The notes under the pieces: generated by a model | What the model saw: the letters and a program-made list of their open reading frames with translations, nothing else | The model's database searches: none | What the model was told of the DNA's origin: nothing | Program-made: the position numbers and the translations under genes | Part shown: positions 9,468 to 18,821 of the stretch, one piece after another | Layout: each line of letters opens with the position of its first letter | How positions within the stretch are numbered: position 1 is the first letter of the stretch | NCBI GenBank assembly: GCA_023622765.1 | Contig: JAMNYO010000132.1 | Location: 1-63,986 of the forward strand | DNA: 63,986 bases | Origin: Bacteroidota bacterium | GTDB lineage: Bacteria; Bacteroidota; Bacteroidia; Bacteroidales; Dysgonomonadaceae | Direction: 5' to 3'

Positions 9468-10187
9468 CTACTGGTTAGCCGTGTTTAACTTCATTAAAAA
9501 ATCGCGGTACTCGCCTACACTTTCACGCAGCATCCTGTCGACACCTTGGCTGGTGATGGTTCCACCCGAGATACCATCCACGTAGTCGCGATGAGCATCT
9601 GTCCTGCCCGGCTTAACCACCGCGACAGAGCGAAATTCACCGTCCCGGAAAAGGTGCTTCCCTTGAAACTGTCGCTTGAAAGCGACATCCGCGATCTCGG
9701 CACCCAACCCGGGCGTCTCACCGGAGTGGTCGAACTCAGCACCATAAATAGTGCTTCCATCAGCCTCAATGGCCATGTACCCCCAAATGCCTCCCCAAAG
9801 ACCCGCCCCGCTCATCGGGATCACGTACTTTAGAGAGCCGTCGACCAACGCCTCGTAGACCGGCATCCCTTTCGCCGCCGGGTCGCCCAGCTCGGTTGAA
9901 AACGCAGGATCCTGGGGTGCGGTACCCTCCGTTTCGGCCACTTTCACCCCCTGTTCATCAATCAGATACGCGTTCTGTATCAGCTGACCATATCGATCCA
10001 GCGCTTCATTGGCAGTCACGTTGACATTCAGTGAACGCAATATCTGTTGCATCTTATCGATATTCTCGTTCTCGACTTGTCGGTCTTTCAGCAGTTGATG
10101 CGTAAGGGCCAAGCCCAGCGCCACCACCACGACCATCACCACCGCGTACAAAATGGTATATGTGTTGCTTTCTCTATTCATAGCCAT
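9468..10187 (-). CDS. nqrC: Na+-NQR subunit C, covalent FMN carrier
   Basis: Periplasmic flavin subunit anchored by one N-terminal helix (residues about 11-30). The FMN is normally linked by phosphoester to a threonine in an SGxT motif; here DGISGGTITS puts the acceptor at T210. The protein is 239 residues with the FMN-binding domain in the C-terminal half. Attachment requires the flavin transferase ApbE, which is not in this window. It lies 10 bases after nqrB. Confidence 0.95.
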   Translation of the reverse strand: MAMNRESNTYTILYAVVMVVVVALGLALTHQLLKDRQVENENIDKMQQILRSLNVNVTANEALDRYGQLIQNAYLIDEQGVKVAETEGTAPQDPAFSTELGDPAAKGMPVYEALVDGSLKYVIPMSGAGLWGGIWGYMAIEADGSTIYGAEFDHSGETPGLGAEIADVAFKRQFQGKHLFRDGEFRSVAVVKPGRTDAHRDYVDGISGGTITSQGVDRMLRESVGEYRDFLMKLNTANQ

Positions 10188-10197
10188 ACTCCTCTCG

Positions 10198-11421
10198 TTA
10201 TTGATCGTTCGTAGCCTTTACCGCCGCCGCACGCTTGAGCCGACGCTTGATATTGGCATCCACCACGTAGAAGTCAATCAAGGGTGCGAAGATGTTCATA
10301 AACAGGATAGCCAGCATCATTCCCTCGGGGTAGCCGGGGTTAAAGACCCGTATGGTAATCGCGATCACCCCGATCAGGAAGCCATAAATCCATTTCCCCT
10401 TCTCCGTTCTGGCCGAGGTGACCGGGTCGGTGGCCATAAAGACAGCCCCAAACGCGAACCCGCCCAGCAAGAAGTGGTAATGCATGGGCATCTCCATAAG
10501 GACATTTTGCGCGAAGAGGTTGGTAATCAACACGGCTACTGCACCTCCAAGGAAAACGGACAGCATGGTTTTCCAGCTACCAACGCCGGTAGCTATCAGC
10601 AGGATGGCACCCAGCAGAATCGCGAAGGTTGAAACCTCCCCCATCGCCCCGGGGATAAAACCAAAAAACATATCACTTATCGAGAGAGATTGGCCGGTAA
10701 TGCCTTGAAAGGTGAACTCGCTAAAACTGGCCGCCTCGGTGGTCGCTATCTGCCCGAGCGGCGTCGCACCCGAGTAGCCATCCAGCACGGTACCTCCACC
10801 CATACCAAAGGTATCAGCGGTACGTACCCATACTTGGTCGCCCGACATCTTGGAAGGGTAGGAGAAGAACAGAAAAGCCCGGGCGACCAGCGCCACGTTA
10901 AACACGTTGTAGCCCGTGCCGCCGAACACCTCTTTCGCGAAGACCACGGCAAAAGCGGTGGCCAGAGCAATCATCCAAAGAGGAGTATCTACCGGTAAGA
11001 TCATGGGGATGAGGATCCCCGATACCAGGAAACCTTCGGCCACCTCCTCTTTTTTAACTTGCGCCACCGCGAACTCAATCCCAAGCCCCACCGCGTACGA
11101 AACCACGATCTGCGGCAGCATAGCGATCAGCCCGTAAAGGAACTGTGTGAACCAGCTCACCTCCTGCCCGATAGCCATGTAGTGCTGAAGTCCCACGTTA
11201 TACATCCCCACGAGCAACGCGGGAATCAGCGCGATGATCACGATCACCATCGTCCGCTTGGAATCACGTGCATCGTGGATATGCACCCCCGACTTTGATG
11301 TCTTGTTCGGCACGAAGAGAAACGACTCGAACGCCTCGAACGTGGAGTGGAGCCAGCGCAGCTTCCCACCCTCCTCAAAGTTCGGTTTTATCTTATCCAG
11401 GTAATTTCTTAACGCTCTCAA
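10198..11421 (-). CDS. nqrB: Na+-NQR subunit B, covalent FMN and ion channel subunit
   Basis: Largest membrane subunit of the sodium pump, holding riboflavin and a covalent FMN and probably forming the Na+ path. The sequence is 407 residues with about ten helices. The flavinylation motif DGYSGATPLGQ places the FMN threonine at T220. The conserved VFGGTGYNVFNVALVARAF precedes it and PMHYHFLLGGFAFGAVFMATDP lies in the later helices. It follows nqrA by 69 bases. Confidence 0.97.
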   Translation of the reverse strand: MRALRNYLDKIKPNFEEGGKLRWLHSTFEAFESFLFVPNKTSKSGVHIHDARDSKRTMVIVIIALIPALLVGMYNVGLQHYMAIGQEVSWFTQFLYGLIAMLPQIVVSYAVGLGIEFAVAQVKKEEVAEGFLVSGILIPMILPVDTPLWMIALATAFAVVFAKEVFGGTGYNVFNVALVARAFLFFSYPSKMSGDQVWVRTADTFGMGGGTVLDGYSGATPLGQIATTEAASFSEFTFQGITGQSLSISDMFFGFIPGAMGEVSTFAILLGAILLIATGVGSWKTMLSVFLGGAVAVLITNLFAQNVLMEMPMHYHFLLGGFAFGAVFMATDPVTSARTEKGKWIYGFLIGVIAITIRVFNPGYPEGMMLAILFMNIFAPLIDFYVVDANIKRRLKRAAAVKATNDQ

Positions 11422-11490
11422 AATGATATCTTTTATAGTTTTTACTCGTTATCATGTCAGCTACACTTGTTGCGCCCACCTCGGGAATCC

Positions 11491-12837
11491 CTACTCCACC
11501 TCCTTGCGAAGCAGGTCGAGCCCGGTACGGATAATGCGCTGTAGTTCCAGCTTCGAAGTATCCACGAACTCACAGAGGGCGAAGTCCTCAGGTGCCACCT
11601 CGTAAACACCCAGGCGTTCCATCTTTTCGATGTTAAAGGCCAGGGTGGCCTTGATGAGCTGCTCCGGGAAGATATCCATGGGAAACACCTTATCGTACTC
11701 GTTGGATACGATAATGGCCCTTGGCCCTCCCAATAATCGGGCATCCATCCGATACCTCTTTTTCAGGTTCAAGTAGGTGCCACCGGCACTGTACCGTTTT
11801 GGGGAGAGCGAGGCCCAGCCCAAAACCTCATGTACGTCATCGCCCTCGGGTATCACCGTCACCTGGGCATCATAGGCCCTCAGCACCCCGTTCTTTTCAA
11901 TCTTCCTCCCGGTTAGGGGATTACCACTGATGTAGCGCAACGAGATACCCTCTGTGACGTTCTCTTTAAAGAGCGATGACAGCTCCGTACCGATCAACAT
12001 CTTGTAGTATCCCTTCTCTTTCACTTCCGAGCCGGTCAGTGCCACGGTGCGGGTAAGGTCGACCGTGCCGTTCTTGAACAGGCGCCCTATCAGCACCACG
12101 TTCAGCGCGTTGAGCGTCCAGACCACTTCACCCCGGTTCACCGGCTTGATGTGGTTGATTTGCACCCCCACGTTGCCGGCGGGATGGGGCCCCTCGAACT
12201 CGTAAAGCTCCACATTCTTGGCCTCTCTAAGGGCACAACTGGTACTGTTGGCGCTAATGGAAAGGTAGAGCTTTCCCTCGGTTAACTTGGCCAACGCGTT
12301 CAACCCGATCTGCAACTCCTCCTCTTGCCCCTGCAGTATAAAGTCGTACGAAGGAGCCAATGGCGATGAGTCAAACCCGGTCACGTATATATCGCGGGGC
12401 CACCTGTCCGGTAAAGCCACGATATCGTATGGCCGTTGCCGAATCGCGAACCATAAACCGGCTTCAAGGATTGCCCCTTTTACCTCTTCCGGCGAGAGCT
12501 TGCTCACATCCTTCTTGCCGAACTCGATCCGCTCGTTCAAGCGGTCGCTTTTAATCGCGATGTTAAGGATTCGCCGTCGCTCACCCCTCTCCACTTCTGT
12601 CACCACACCGCTCACAGGCGAAACAAAGACCATCTCGGGATGATCCTTCTCGTGAAACAAGGGGGTACCGGCTTTCACCGCATCACCCTCCTTAACGGTT
12701 AACCTGGGGATCACACCGGGGTAATCTTCCGGGCAAATTCTCACCTGCTCGCTGGTCACCGTCCCCCGAAGCCGCTCGTCCGGTTCACCAAGCAGCGGGA
12801 TACGTAACCCTTTTTTGATTTTAATTCGTTTGGCCAT
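11491..12837 (-). CDS. nqrA: Na+-NQR subunit A
   Basis: Peripheral cytoplasmic subunit implicated in quinone binding. It has 448 residues, opening with KIKKGLRIPLLGEPDE and an early biotinyl/lipoyl-like segment (VKEGDAVKAGTPLFHEKDHP). The middle carries the GPHPAGNVGVQINHI motif typical of NqrA. It is the first gene of the nqrABCDEF cluster and lies 57 bases downstream of the zinc-ribbon gene, with which it may be co-transcribed. Confidence 0.96.
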   Translation of the reverse strand: MAKRIKIKKGLRIPLLGEPDERLRGTVTSEQVRICPEDYPGVIPRLTVKEGDAVKAGTPLFHEKDHPEMVFVSPVSGVVTEVERGERRRILNIAIKSDRLNERIEFGKKDVSKLSPEEVKGAILEAGLWFAIRQRPYDIVALPDRWPRDIYVTGFDSSPLAPSYDFILQGQEEELQIGLNALAKLTEGKLYLSISANSTSCALREAKNVELYEFEGPHPAGNVGVQINHIKPVNRGEVVWTLNALNVVLIGRLFKNGTVDLTRTVALTGSEVKEKGYYKMLIGTELSSLFKENVTEGISLRYISGNPLTGRKIEKNGVLRAYDAQVTVIPEGDDVHEVLGWASLSPKRYSAGGTYLNLKKRYRMDARLLGGPRAIIVSNEYDKVFPMDIFPEQLIKATLAFNIEKMERLGVYEVAPEDFALCEFVDTSKLELQRIIRTGLDLLRKEVE

Positions 12838-12894
12838 CTGTTTCGTTTAAATAGTTTGGCAGTTGATCGTTGAATATCGGGTCCCTGTCAATGC

Positions 12895-13662
12895 CTACCT
12901 CTCCTTAGCCCCCACCATTTCGGGATCGATCATGATGCGGCCGCAATACTCACACACGATCACCTTTTTACCCAACTTGATATCCATCTGCTTCTGCGGG
13001 GGAATTTTGTTGAAGCAACCTCCACAAGCACCGCGCTGAATGAGCACCACGCCCAGTCCGTTTCGCGCGTTCTTGCGAATGCGCTTAAAGGCCGCTAGCA
13101 ACCTCGGATCGATGCTCTTTTCGGTCTTCTTGGCCTTTTCTCGTATTGTCTCTTCTTGAGATTTCGTTTCGGAAATGATGTCATCCAACTCCTTCTTCTT
13201 GTGCTCCAGGTCAGTGGTTTTATCCTTGAGCTGCTCGTTGGCTATATCGATCTGCTCGTTGATGCTCACTATCTCTTGTCCATACTCGCGAATATGTTTT
13301 TCAGCAAGCTCGATCTCCAGCGTTTCAAACTCGATCTCTTTCGAAAGGTGATCGTACTCCTTGCTATTGCGCACGTTATCAAGCTGCGTGTTGTATTTCT
13401 CGATCCTCGCCTTGCTGGTTTCAATCTTACCCTTCTGCAGTTTGGTGTTGGTATCCAACTCTTGCAGCTCTAGTTCGAAGTTATTGATTCGCGTTCCCAA
13501 ACCCGCTATCTCGTCGTCCAGATCGGCCACCTCCAACGGCAGCTCTCCCCGTAGCGTTTTGATGCGGTCGATTTCGGACAGGTAGGATTGCAGTGTATAG
13601 AGTGCTTTCAGCTTGTCTTCTACCGACATCTCTTGTTCGGTACTTTTCTTTTTTGTCGCCAT
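12895..13662 (-). CDS. Zinc ribbon coiled-coil protein (DUF164/CdsZ family)
   Basis: This 255-residue protein is a long coiled coil, rich in E/K/L heptads through about residue 195, ending in a C4 zinc ribbon with C213, C216, C237 and C240 (ACGGC and VCEYC). The architecture matches the DUF164 zinc-ribbon family found next to Nif3-like genes in Bacteroidota. Its precise role is unclear; nucleic-acid or ribosome-associated roles have been proposed for relatives. It lies between Nif3 and nqrA on the same strand. Confidence 0.9.
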   Translation of the reverse strand: MATKKKSTEQEMSVEDKLKALYTLQSYLSEIDRIKTLRGELPLEVADLDDEIAGLGTRINNFELELQELDTNTKLQKGKIETSKARIEKYNTQLDNVRNSKEYDHLSKEIEFETLEIELAEKHIREYGQEIVSINEQIDIANEQLKDKTTDLEHKKKELDDIISETKSQEETIREKAKKTEKSIDPRLLAAFKRIRKNARNGLGVVLIQRGACGGCFNKIPPQKQMDIKLGKKVIVCEYCGRIMIDPEMVGAKER

Positions 13663-13845
13663 AGTTCTCTTATTAATTTAATAGTTGTTGTTGTCGTACC
13701 CCCTGTGCGTTTTCAAGTCACTTGTGCGCTTAGCGTGAAGCGATTGCCAAAATGCTTTAAGAAAAAATGCAGCAATGCAACGGCAGAGAGCCGTTTCATC
13801 ACCACACCTTTCCTGCAAACGCGGGAACAAGTCAAACCGCCCTTT

Positions 13846-14946
13846 TCACAGGTACTTGACCGGGTTCGAATCGAACGCCGATTTATGCAGTGCAAAGGTA
13901 GGAAATTTTCTGGAGATAAGCTCATAAAAAATCTCTTTCGTGCAAATTTCCGACTCGTGATGGCCCACCACCGCGAGCAACAACTTATCTTCCACGTCAT
14001 GGAAGTTATTATACTTGGCCTCTCCCGTGATGAACGCGTCGGCCCCGTAAGCAATCGCTTTCGGTATTAGGAAGGCACCTGCACCGCCACAGAGGGCAAC
14101 GTCCCGAATCTCCCTTCCCCGCATCTTTGAGTGCTGGATAACGGGCAGGTTGAAAAGGTCTTTGAGCAGGTAGAGGAACTCCTGTTCAGGCATCGGTTCC
14201 GGGAGAACGCCCGCGACCCCGCTACCGCTCCTTGGCCAGTCGTTCACGATCGGGTATAAGTCATAAACGGGCTCCTCATACGGGTGTACCGCCATGAGCG
14301 CCCGCAGCACCTCCTCTTTTTTCATGGCCGGGATAACAGTTTCAATGCGCACCTCTTCCTCGTAGTGGAGTCTGTTCAGCTCCCCCACATGGGGATGTGC
14401 CCCCTCTTTGGCACGGAAGGTTCCTTGACCGGTGAGGTTGTAACTGCAGCTATCATAGTTGCCGATATGGCCGGCACCCGCGTTAAAGAGAGCGTTACGT
14501 ACGCTATCGGCCTGCTGCACCGGTACGGTGGTCACGAATTTGAGCAGCGCCCCCTTTTTGGACTCAAGGATCTTCACGTTCTGCAGCTCCAGCCTCTCCG
14601 CCAGCTTAAAGTTCACCCCGTTCCAAGCATTGTCGAGGTTGGTATGCGCCGCATAAACAACGATGTCATGCTTGATCGCCTTGATGATGCAGCGTTCCAC
14701 GTAGTTCCTACCGATCAACGACTTAAAGGGACGAAACGCCAGGGGGTGGTGCGAAATAACGAGGTTGCACCCCAACGAGATAGCCTCGTCCATCACGTTC
14801 TCGGTAACATCTATCGCAAGCAACGCACCGGTAATCTCCCGGTTGGGATCACCCACCTGAAGGCCACTATTGTCGTACTCTTCCTGCAATGGCAGGGGAG
14901 CCACCTGCTCGATAAGCTGTATGATCTCTTTTACACGCATAGCCAC
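13846..14946 (-). CDS. Nif3-like dinuclear metal centre protein
   Basis: Member of the conserved Nif3/YbgI family, usually hexameric with two metal ions per subunit. Likely metal ligands are the H66-H67 pair in VISHHPLAF, D104 in AHTNLDN and the C-terminal VGHHESE segment. At 366 residues it is the long version with an inserted PII-like middle domain (about residues 130-245), common in this phylum. GTP cyclohydrolase I type 2 is the frequent database label, but the activity is not established. It is transcribed towards the zinc-ribbon gene; 183 bases with no recognised gene separate them. Confidence 0.92.
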   Translation of the reverse strand: MAMRVKEIIQLIEQVAPLPLQEEYDNSGLQVGDPNREITGALLAIDVTENVMDEAISLGCNLVISHHPLAFRPFKSLIGRNYVERCIIKAIKHDIVVYAAHTNLDNAWNGVNFKLAERLELQNVKILESKKGALLKFVTTVPVQQADSVRNALFNAGAGHIGNYDSCSYNLTGQGTFRAKEGAHPHVGELNRLHYEEEVRIETVIPAMKKEEVLRALMAVHPYEEPVYDLYPIVNDWPRSGSGVAGVLPEPMPEQEFLYLLKDLFNLPVIQHSKMRGREIRDVALCGGAGAFLIPKAIAYGADAFITGEAKYNNFHDVEDKLLLAVVGHHESEICTKEIFYELISRKFPTFALHKSAFDSNPVKYL

Positions 14947-15045
14947 AAAAGGTTAGTGAATGGATGGGTTCCCACGCGAATATAGTTTTTTTTCGTACAT
15001 TCGCGTTCATTATTTCCATTTTGTTTCTCGTTTACACTGTTTTTT

Positions 15046-16272
15046 ATGAAACGAACACTGCTTTTATTGTTCACTTTAGCCGCGACCCTCACGGTCGACG
15101 CCCAGCGCACCCAAGCGCCGGTTACCGTGGAGTTGTTCCGAGAGACCCCCGTGTTGTTCAACCCGGCGGACTACCCAAATGGTGTAATTGAGAAGGATGG
15201 GGTTACCTACTTGGGAAATGGGCGGATCGCGCTAAAAAAAATAACGGTTCCCCAATTCTCCCAGTATACTGAAGCGGAAATCGAGATCACACTGGTCTCG
15301 AATGGCGACCCTTGGGACAAGTCGGGTTCCTGTTTCGTGATTCCCCGTGCATCGGCCATCAACATGATCGATGTGGCGGCTGGCCGGGCCAAGTACCCAC
15401 CACACGACACGGTGCGTTACGAGCAACTCCCCGGGATTATCCGGGGAGAGGGGTACCTTCCTACCGTGGAGCTTATGCGGTTCATGACCCCATTTGGTGT
15501 TGGGCACTTTAGTAGCAACGAAGACTCGGTCTCCGAGAAGCGCCGGCCAGTCTACATCGACGGGTGGGCCGAAGCGGTCACATGGAAGCAGGATATTACC
15601 GACCTCCTCCCCCTCCTTGAAGGCGAAGCGTACGTGGGTATCTACGTGGACACCTGGACCGCCGAGGGGTACAAGGTAGACGCCCGGTTCACCTTCATCG
15701 AGAGTGCCATACCCGGCGACACGAAGCAGCGGCTGTACGTGGAGCCGTTGATCAACACCAATTACTACATTGGTCAGAAGCACCCGGACATTTTCTCCAG
15801 GCGGGATGTGGTAATTGATTTCACGCTCCCCCCGAACGCGAAAAACGCCCGCCTCAAATACATCGCCACAGGCCATGGTGGCCACTCCGGTGGCGACGAG
15901 TTTCGTCCGCAACGCAATATCCTTTACGTGAATGGAGAAGAGGTGTTGAATTTCCTCCCTTGGCGGACCGACTGCGCCTCTTTCCGACGTTTTAACCCCA
16001 CCTCGGGAGTTTGGCTCCGTACGCGTCCCATGGCCTTTATTGGCCGCGGGGGAAAGCGGGAGGTGAAGGAGATAGAGGAACCACTGGCATCGTCCGACCT
16101 CTCCCGCAGCAACTGGTGCCCGGGAAGCGATGTGCCGCCGGTAGAGGTGGATCTAAACGAGCTCGCTCCCGGCAGCCACACCCTCACCATCAGCATCCCG
16201 GAATCCACCCCGATCACGGAGAACAAGCTCAACCACTGGTTGGTATCGGCTTACCTCGTTTGGGAAGAGTAG
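15046..16272 (+). CDS. Secreted PNGase F-like peptide-N-glycosidase
   Basis: Resembles Flavobacterium peptide-N4-(N-acetyl-beta-glucosaminyl)asparagine amidase F, which removes N-glycans from glycoproteins. A signal peptide ends near residue 19 (TVDA-Q). The N-terminal PNGase domain carries NGDPWDKSG, where D91 is a plausible catalytic Asp. The C-terminal domain carries [11 protein letters not shown] (276-286, with E285 the likely partner of the family's essential Glu), WRTDC (306-310) and SRSNWCPG (353-360). The 408-residue length covers both domains. It is transcribed divergently from the Nif3 gene. Activity could be confined to small glycopeptides; I infer a role in glycoprotein foraging alongside the GH92 mannosidase further along. 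Confidence 0.85.
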   Translation: MKRTLLLLFTLAATLTVDAQRTQAPVTVELFRETPVLFNPADYPNGVIEKDGVTYLGNGRIALKKITVPQFSQYTEAEIEITLVSNGDPWDKSGSCFVIPRASAINMIDVAAGRAKYPPHDTVRYEQLPGIIRGEGYLPTVELMRFMTPFGVGHFSSNEDSVSEKRRPVYIDGWAEAVTWKQDITDLLPLLEGEAYVGIYVDTWTAEGYKVDARFTFIESAIPGDTKQRLYVEPLINTNYYIGQKHPDIFSRRDVVIDFTLPPNAKNARLKYIATGHGGHSGGDEFRPQRNILYVNGEEVLNFLPWRTDCASFRRFNPTSGVWLRTRPMAFIGRGGKREVKEIEEPLASSDLSRSNWCPGSDVPPVEVDLNELAPGSHTLTISIPESTPITENKLNHWLVSAYLVWEE

Positions 16273-16308
16273 AGGGGTTAATGTAAAACTCAACGGATAA
16301 TCCATTTT

Positions 16309-16800
16309 ATGAAAAAAATCATTCTCATTTCACTGGTACTCTTTATGAGTGCTACCAACTTCTTTGCACAAGAGAACGCCTCTAGCGTTGGACCAAAGAA
16401 AAATGCCATTTTTTTAGAGGCTGGTGGCTCAGCCGTATGGTATTCGGTTAATTACGAAAGAAAATTCCCATTTAAGTCCATGCATAGGATCACCACGGGT
16501 ATCGGGACTTTATTTATTCCAATAGATAGTTCCCCAATATTTTCAGGTGTACTCACCGCGGGATACCTGTATGGCGAAAAACACAATTTAGAATTGGGAG
16601 TAGGTGCATGCTACCTTTTTACTGACCCCGATTTTGTCGGCTCCGCACGAATAGGGTATCGATATGAAGGGAACAAAGGGGTTCAATTCCGCATAGGTTT
16701 CTCGCCCATTTACGGGAAATTTGCCGCAACAGGAATTGAAGAGTATAGTGGAAAGGGGGTTTTACCTTGGGGATATATCTCGATCGGCTATGCTTTTTAA
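16309..16800 (+). CDS. Small exported protein, probable outer-membrane beta-barrel
   Basis: I do not recognise the family. The 163-residue protein begins with a clear signal peptide (KKIILISLVLFMSATNFFA) and then shows alternating hydrophobic strands rich in Gly, Tyr and Phe, ending GYISIGYAF with a terminal aromatic residue, as in small outer-membrane barrels. It starts 36 bases after the PNGase-like gene and may share its transcript. Base composition is more AT-rich than the PNGase gene. Its stop codon abuts the stop codon of the convergent gene at 16801. Confidence 0.7.
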   Translation: MKKIILISLVLFMSATNFFAQENASSVGPKKNAIFLEAGGSAVWYSVNYERKFPFKSMHRITTGIGTLFIPIDSSPIFSGVLTAGYLYGEKHNLELGVGACYLFTDPDFVGSARIGYRYEGNKGVQFRIGFSPIYGKFAATGIEEYSGKGVLPWGYISIGYAF

Positions 16801-17592
16801 CTACTCTATCGGGAAAATTTTCCTCATGGTATCGGCAAAGATGGCCCCCATCCGTCGTTGAATATATTTATCTTGTCCTTTATCGGCATGCCAACCGTAG
16901 GTTTCCCCGTCAATCTCTTGTTTGTCTCTCGAGAAGAGGCGACTCACCTGCTCCCCCGTGACGGGGTGGAGGGTGTTCTTTGAAAACCCGATTAGCTTGT
17001 CGAACTCTACCAGCGGTAACCCCCATTTTTCAGCCAGTTGCCGCACCGATGTGTTATAGGTGACTCTCCCGTCGTGCCAGTCCGTGCAAAGGACTATCAC
17101 GGCCGGCTTACCCCCCCGGGTGTTGTAATACTTGGAACTCTCGTCGAACTTCAAGTTATAACACTCCGTCAAGTAACGTTTGATCACGTAGTCGAACGCG
17201 GCGGCATAATCCTCGCGGGGAACGGGTGTTTCATAATCAGTATACTTCTCTTTCAGGTTGGGCGAGTTAAAGACATCCCTATCATGCACCTGCATGATCA
17301 CCAGGGCATCCATCTCCTCCAACTCCTCTTTGGAGTAGAGCGTTCCCTCAATCATCCGGTTAGCGGTGTGGGCGATTGCCTCACCCCCGATGGCGCGGTT
17401 AATCGGTTTCGCTCCTACCAATTCACACCCCACCTCGAACCACCCGTTGCTGGGTACGGCAAACGAGGCTCCCGTTAACAAAAAGGTGTACTCCTTATCG
17501 CTTTGTTCGGGTACATCCGCGGCTCCCTCCTGAGCGTGTAACAACGCCGCAAGGAGTAGCCAAGCAATCCATATCATGTTTAATCGTTTCAT
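16801..17592 (-). CDS. Exported SGNH-hydrolase-like protein (resembles DUF5040)
   Basis: A 263-residue protein with a signal peptide (residues 1-20, ending LLHA-Q). The layout is SGNH-like: GASFAVPSNGW near residue 40 could hold the nucleophile serine, RAIGGEA follows, and WHADKGQDKY in the C-terminal part offers Asp/His candidates. It resembles the DUF5040 proteins of Bacteroidales, from memory. Substrate unknown; esterase or deacetylase activity on glycans is possible. The gene ends exactly where the plus-strand gene ends, with no intergenic base. Confidence 0.7.
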   Translation of the reverse strand: MKRLNMIWIAWLLLAALLHAQEGAADVPEQSDKEYTFLLTGASFAVPSNGWFEVGCELVGAKPINRAIGGEAIAHTANRMIEGTLYSKEELEEMDALVIMQVHDRDVFNSPNLKEKYTDYETPVPREDYAAAFDYVIKRYLTECYNLKFDESSKYYNTRGGKPAVIVLCTDWHDGRVTYNTSVRQLAEKWGLPLVEFDKLIGFSKNTLHPVTGEQVSRLFSRDKQEIDGETYGWHADKGQDKYIQRRMGAIFADTMRKIFPIE

Positions 17593-17597
17593 AATCT

Positions 17598-18254
17598 TTA
17601 AATTAAACCACTCTCTCTTAATTTCATCGCGATATATTCACGCATCTCTTCATTTGAAACGTTGTATTTGGGATCAAGCTGCCTCATCTTTTCATCGACT
17701 GAAAACCTTGCAGACATAAGCATCATTACCGCATTTTTTGTCTTTAACTTGTGTTGAGAATACTTTAACGCACTTTCAATCCCTGTGGAAATATTATATC
17801 CCTCCTTCAAAATGGAGTAAATATCGTAATAGTCTCGCATTTGTATCCTGCGAAGCATCACTTCTATTTTCATCGCCAAGATGGCGGGTACATCAGCTAG
17901 ACGAATATTACCCAAAAAAGAGACTGGCTCTGAAACGGGTGAATTGCTGTTACTCACGTAGAAAGAGAGGTTAACACCTGCAACCTTAAATTCAACTTGA
18001 TCAAAACCGAGCATGTTAAAGTTCTCTATGGGACCAACTTTCTCTTTTAACTCCTTCTCGATTACCGGCCAATTAACTTCCGGTTTCTCTCTTTTTGATT
18101 TGCGCCACATCATGAAGTCCAGATCTTCACTTTTCCTGTGGCCAAGCTGTATGGCAAGCGCGGTTCCTCCACTAAGGATATAGGGTTTGATGCTTTCCAT
18201 GGCAGCCACTTTATCTATTATGGCGCTTATATTATCCGTCAATCCCCTACGCAT
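17598..18254 (-). CDS. AbiEii/AbiGii-type nucleotidyltransferase (toxin-like)
   Basis: The 218-residue protein carries the minimal nucleotidyltransferase signature of AbiEii toxins: SGGTALAIQLGHRKSEDLDF at about residues 28-47, where the GG and the D-x-D pair would bind NTP and metal. A later RDYYDIYSIL segment is also typical (the D-Y-D of MRDYYDI). Relatives transfer nucleotides to tRNA ends and act in toxin-antitoxin or phage abortive infection systems. It overlaps the upstream small gene by 8 bases, the usual toxin-antitoxin layout. The cassette is AT-rich compared with the ribosomal genes next to it, suggesting transfer. Confidence 0.85.
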   Translation of the reverse strand: MRRGLTDNISAIIDKVAAMESIKPYILSGGTALAIQLGHRKSEDLDFMMWRKSKREKPEVNWPVIEKELKEKVGPIENFNMLGFDQVEFKVAGVNLSFYVSNSNSPVSEPVSFLGNIRLADVPAILAMKIEVMLRRIQMRDYYDIYSILKEGYNISTGIESALKYSQHKLKTKNAVMMLMSARFSVDEKMRQLDPKYNVSNEEMREYIAMKLRESGLI

Positions 18255-18597
18255 AATCCGTTATTGTTTTAACATGCTCGCGTTCAAGCTGCTTAAGGTA
18301 TTTTTCGGGCTGCTTTATACCAAAGTAGCAAATGGCAATCATCACGTTCAAGTCGAACAGATAATCCCCCTGAATAACCATTTTTTCTTCCCAGACTCTA
18401 CGAAGATAGCTTTTTGGATAAATCTCGAAAAGTGTGGCTATCTCCTTTAAATCTAAATAAATAAATGCTTTCTCTATCAACTCCTCGTCCGGAACATTAG
18501 CTTCAGTAACATCAGCATAGGACCAAAAGGCGTTAAGTTCCAATAACGCCCTAATTAACCTTTTTTTAAGTTCCCTTTTATCTCCTCTTGATTGCAT
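18247..18597 (-). CDS. Partner protein of the AbiEii-like toxin (candidate antitoxin)
   Basis: A 116-residue protein starting MQSRGDKRELKKR. The frame is open 13 codons further upstream, but a good promoter lies inside that extension, so I choose ATG 18597. The body contains LNAFWSYAD and a helical segment ending YLRRVWEEKMV, reminiscent of the small DUF6922-type proteins that precede such toxins in Bacteroidota (from memory). I see no winged-helix DNA-binding motif like that of the classical AbiEi antitoxin. Position and overlap argue for an antitoxin or adaptor; function is inferred from context only. Confidence 0.65.
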   Translation of the reverse strand: MQSRGDKRELKKRLIRALLELNAFWSYADVTEANVPDEELIEKAFIYLDLKEIATLFEIYPKSYLRRVWEEKMVIQGDYLFDLNVMIAICYFGIKQPEKYLKQLEREHVKTITDYA

Positions 18598-18604
18598 CGT
18601 ACCA

Positions 18605-18638
18605 CAAAAATAAAAGAAAAAAATGACTTTCCCCAAAC
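18605..18638 (-). promoter_or_regulatory. Promoter of the AbiEii-like pair
   Basis: On the minus strand GTTTG (18638-18634) is followed after 21 bases by TATTTTTG (18612-18605), a perfect TAnnTTTG -7 element. The predicted start is within a few bases of ATG 18597, so the message would be leaderless or nearly so. Confidence 0.6.
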
Positions 18639-18753
18639 GACTTGCAAGATAAATATCTAGAAATGATTTTTCCGAACACGCGAAAAGAGAAACAACCGAT
18701 CAATTATTAGTCTATGCAGAGAGAATTCAACGAGTTAAAAGCAGGGCAAGGGA

Positions 18754-18783
18754 TAAAAAAAACGCCGCGAATTACTTGCGGCG
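18754..18783 (-). terminator. Terminator of the ribosomal protein block
   Basis: On the minus strand CGCCGC (18783-18778) and GCGGCG (18768-18763) form a GC-rich 6-pair stem with a 9-base loop. Eight consecutive T follow (18762-18755). It lies about 40 bases beyond the rplQ stop and ends the long minus-strand block. Confidence 0.85.
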
Positions 18784-18821
18784 CTTATGGTGAGAGGTTA
18801 TTCCCCTTTTTTAGGTTCCTC

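Noticed and set aside
13855-13880. tRNA-like GGGTTCGAATC segment
   Set aside because: It lies inside the Nif3 coding region and no cloverleaf can be built around it. No tRNA was found in the window.
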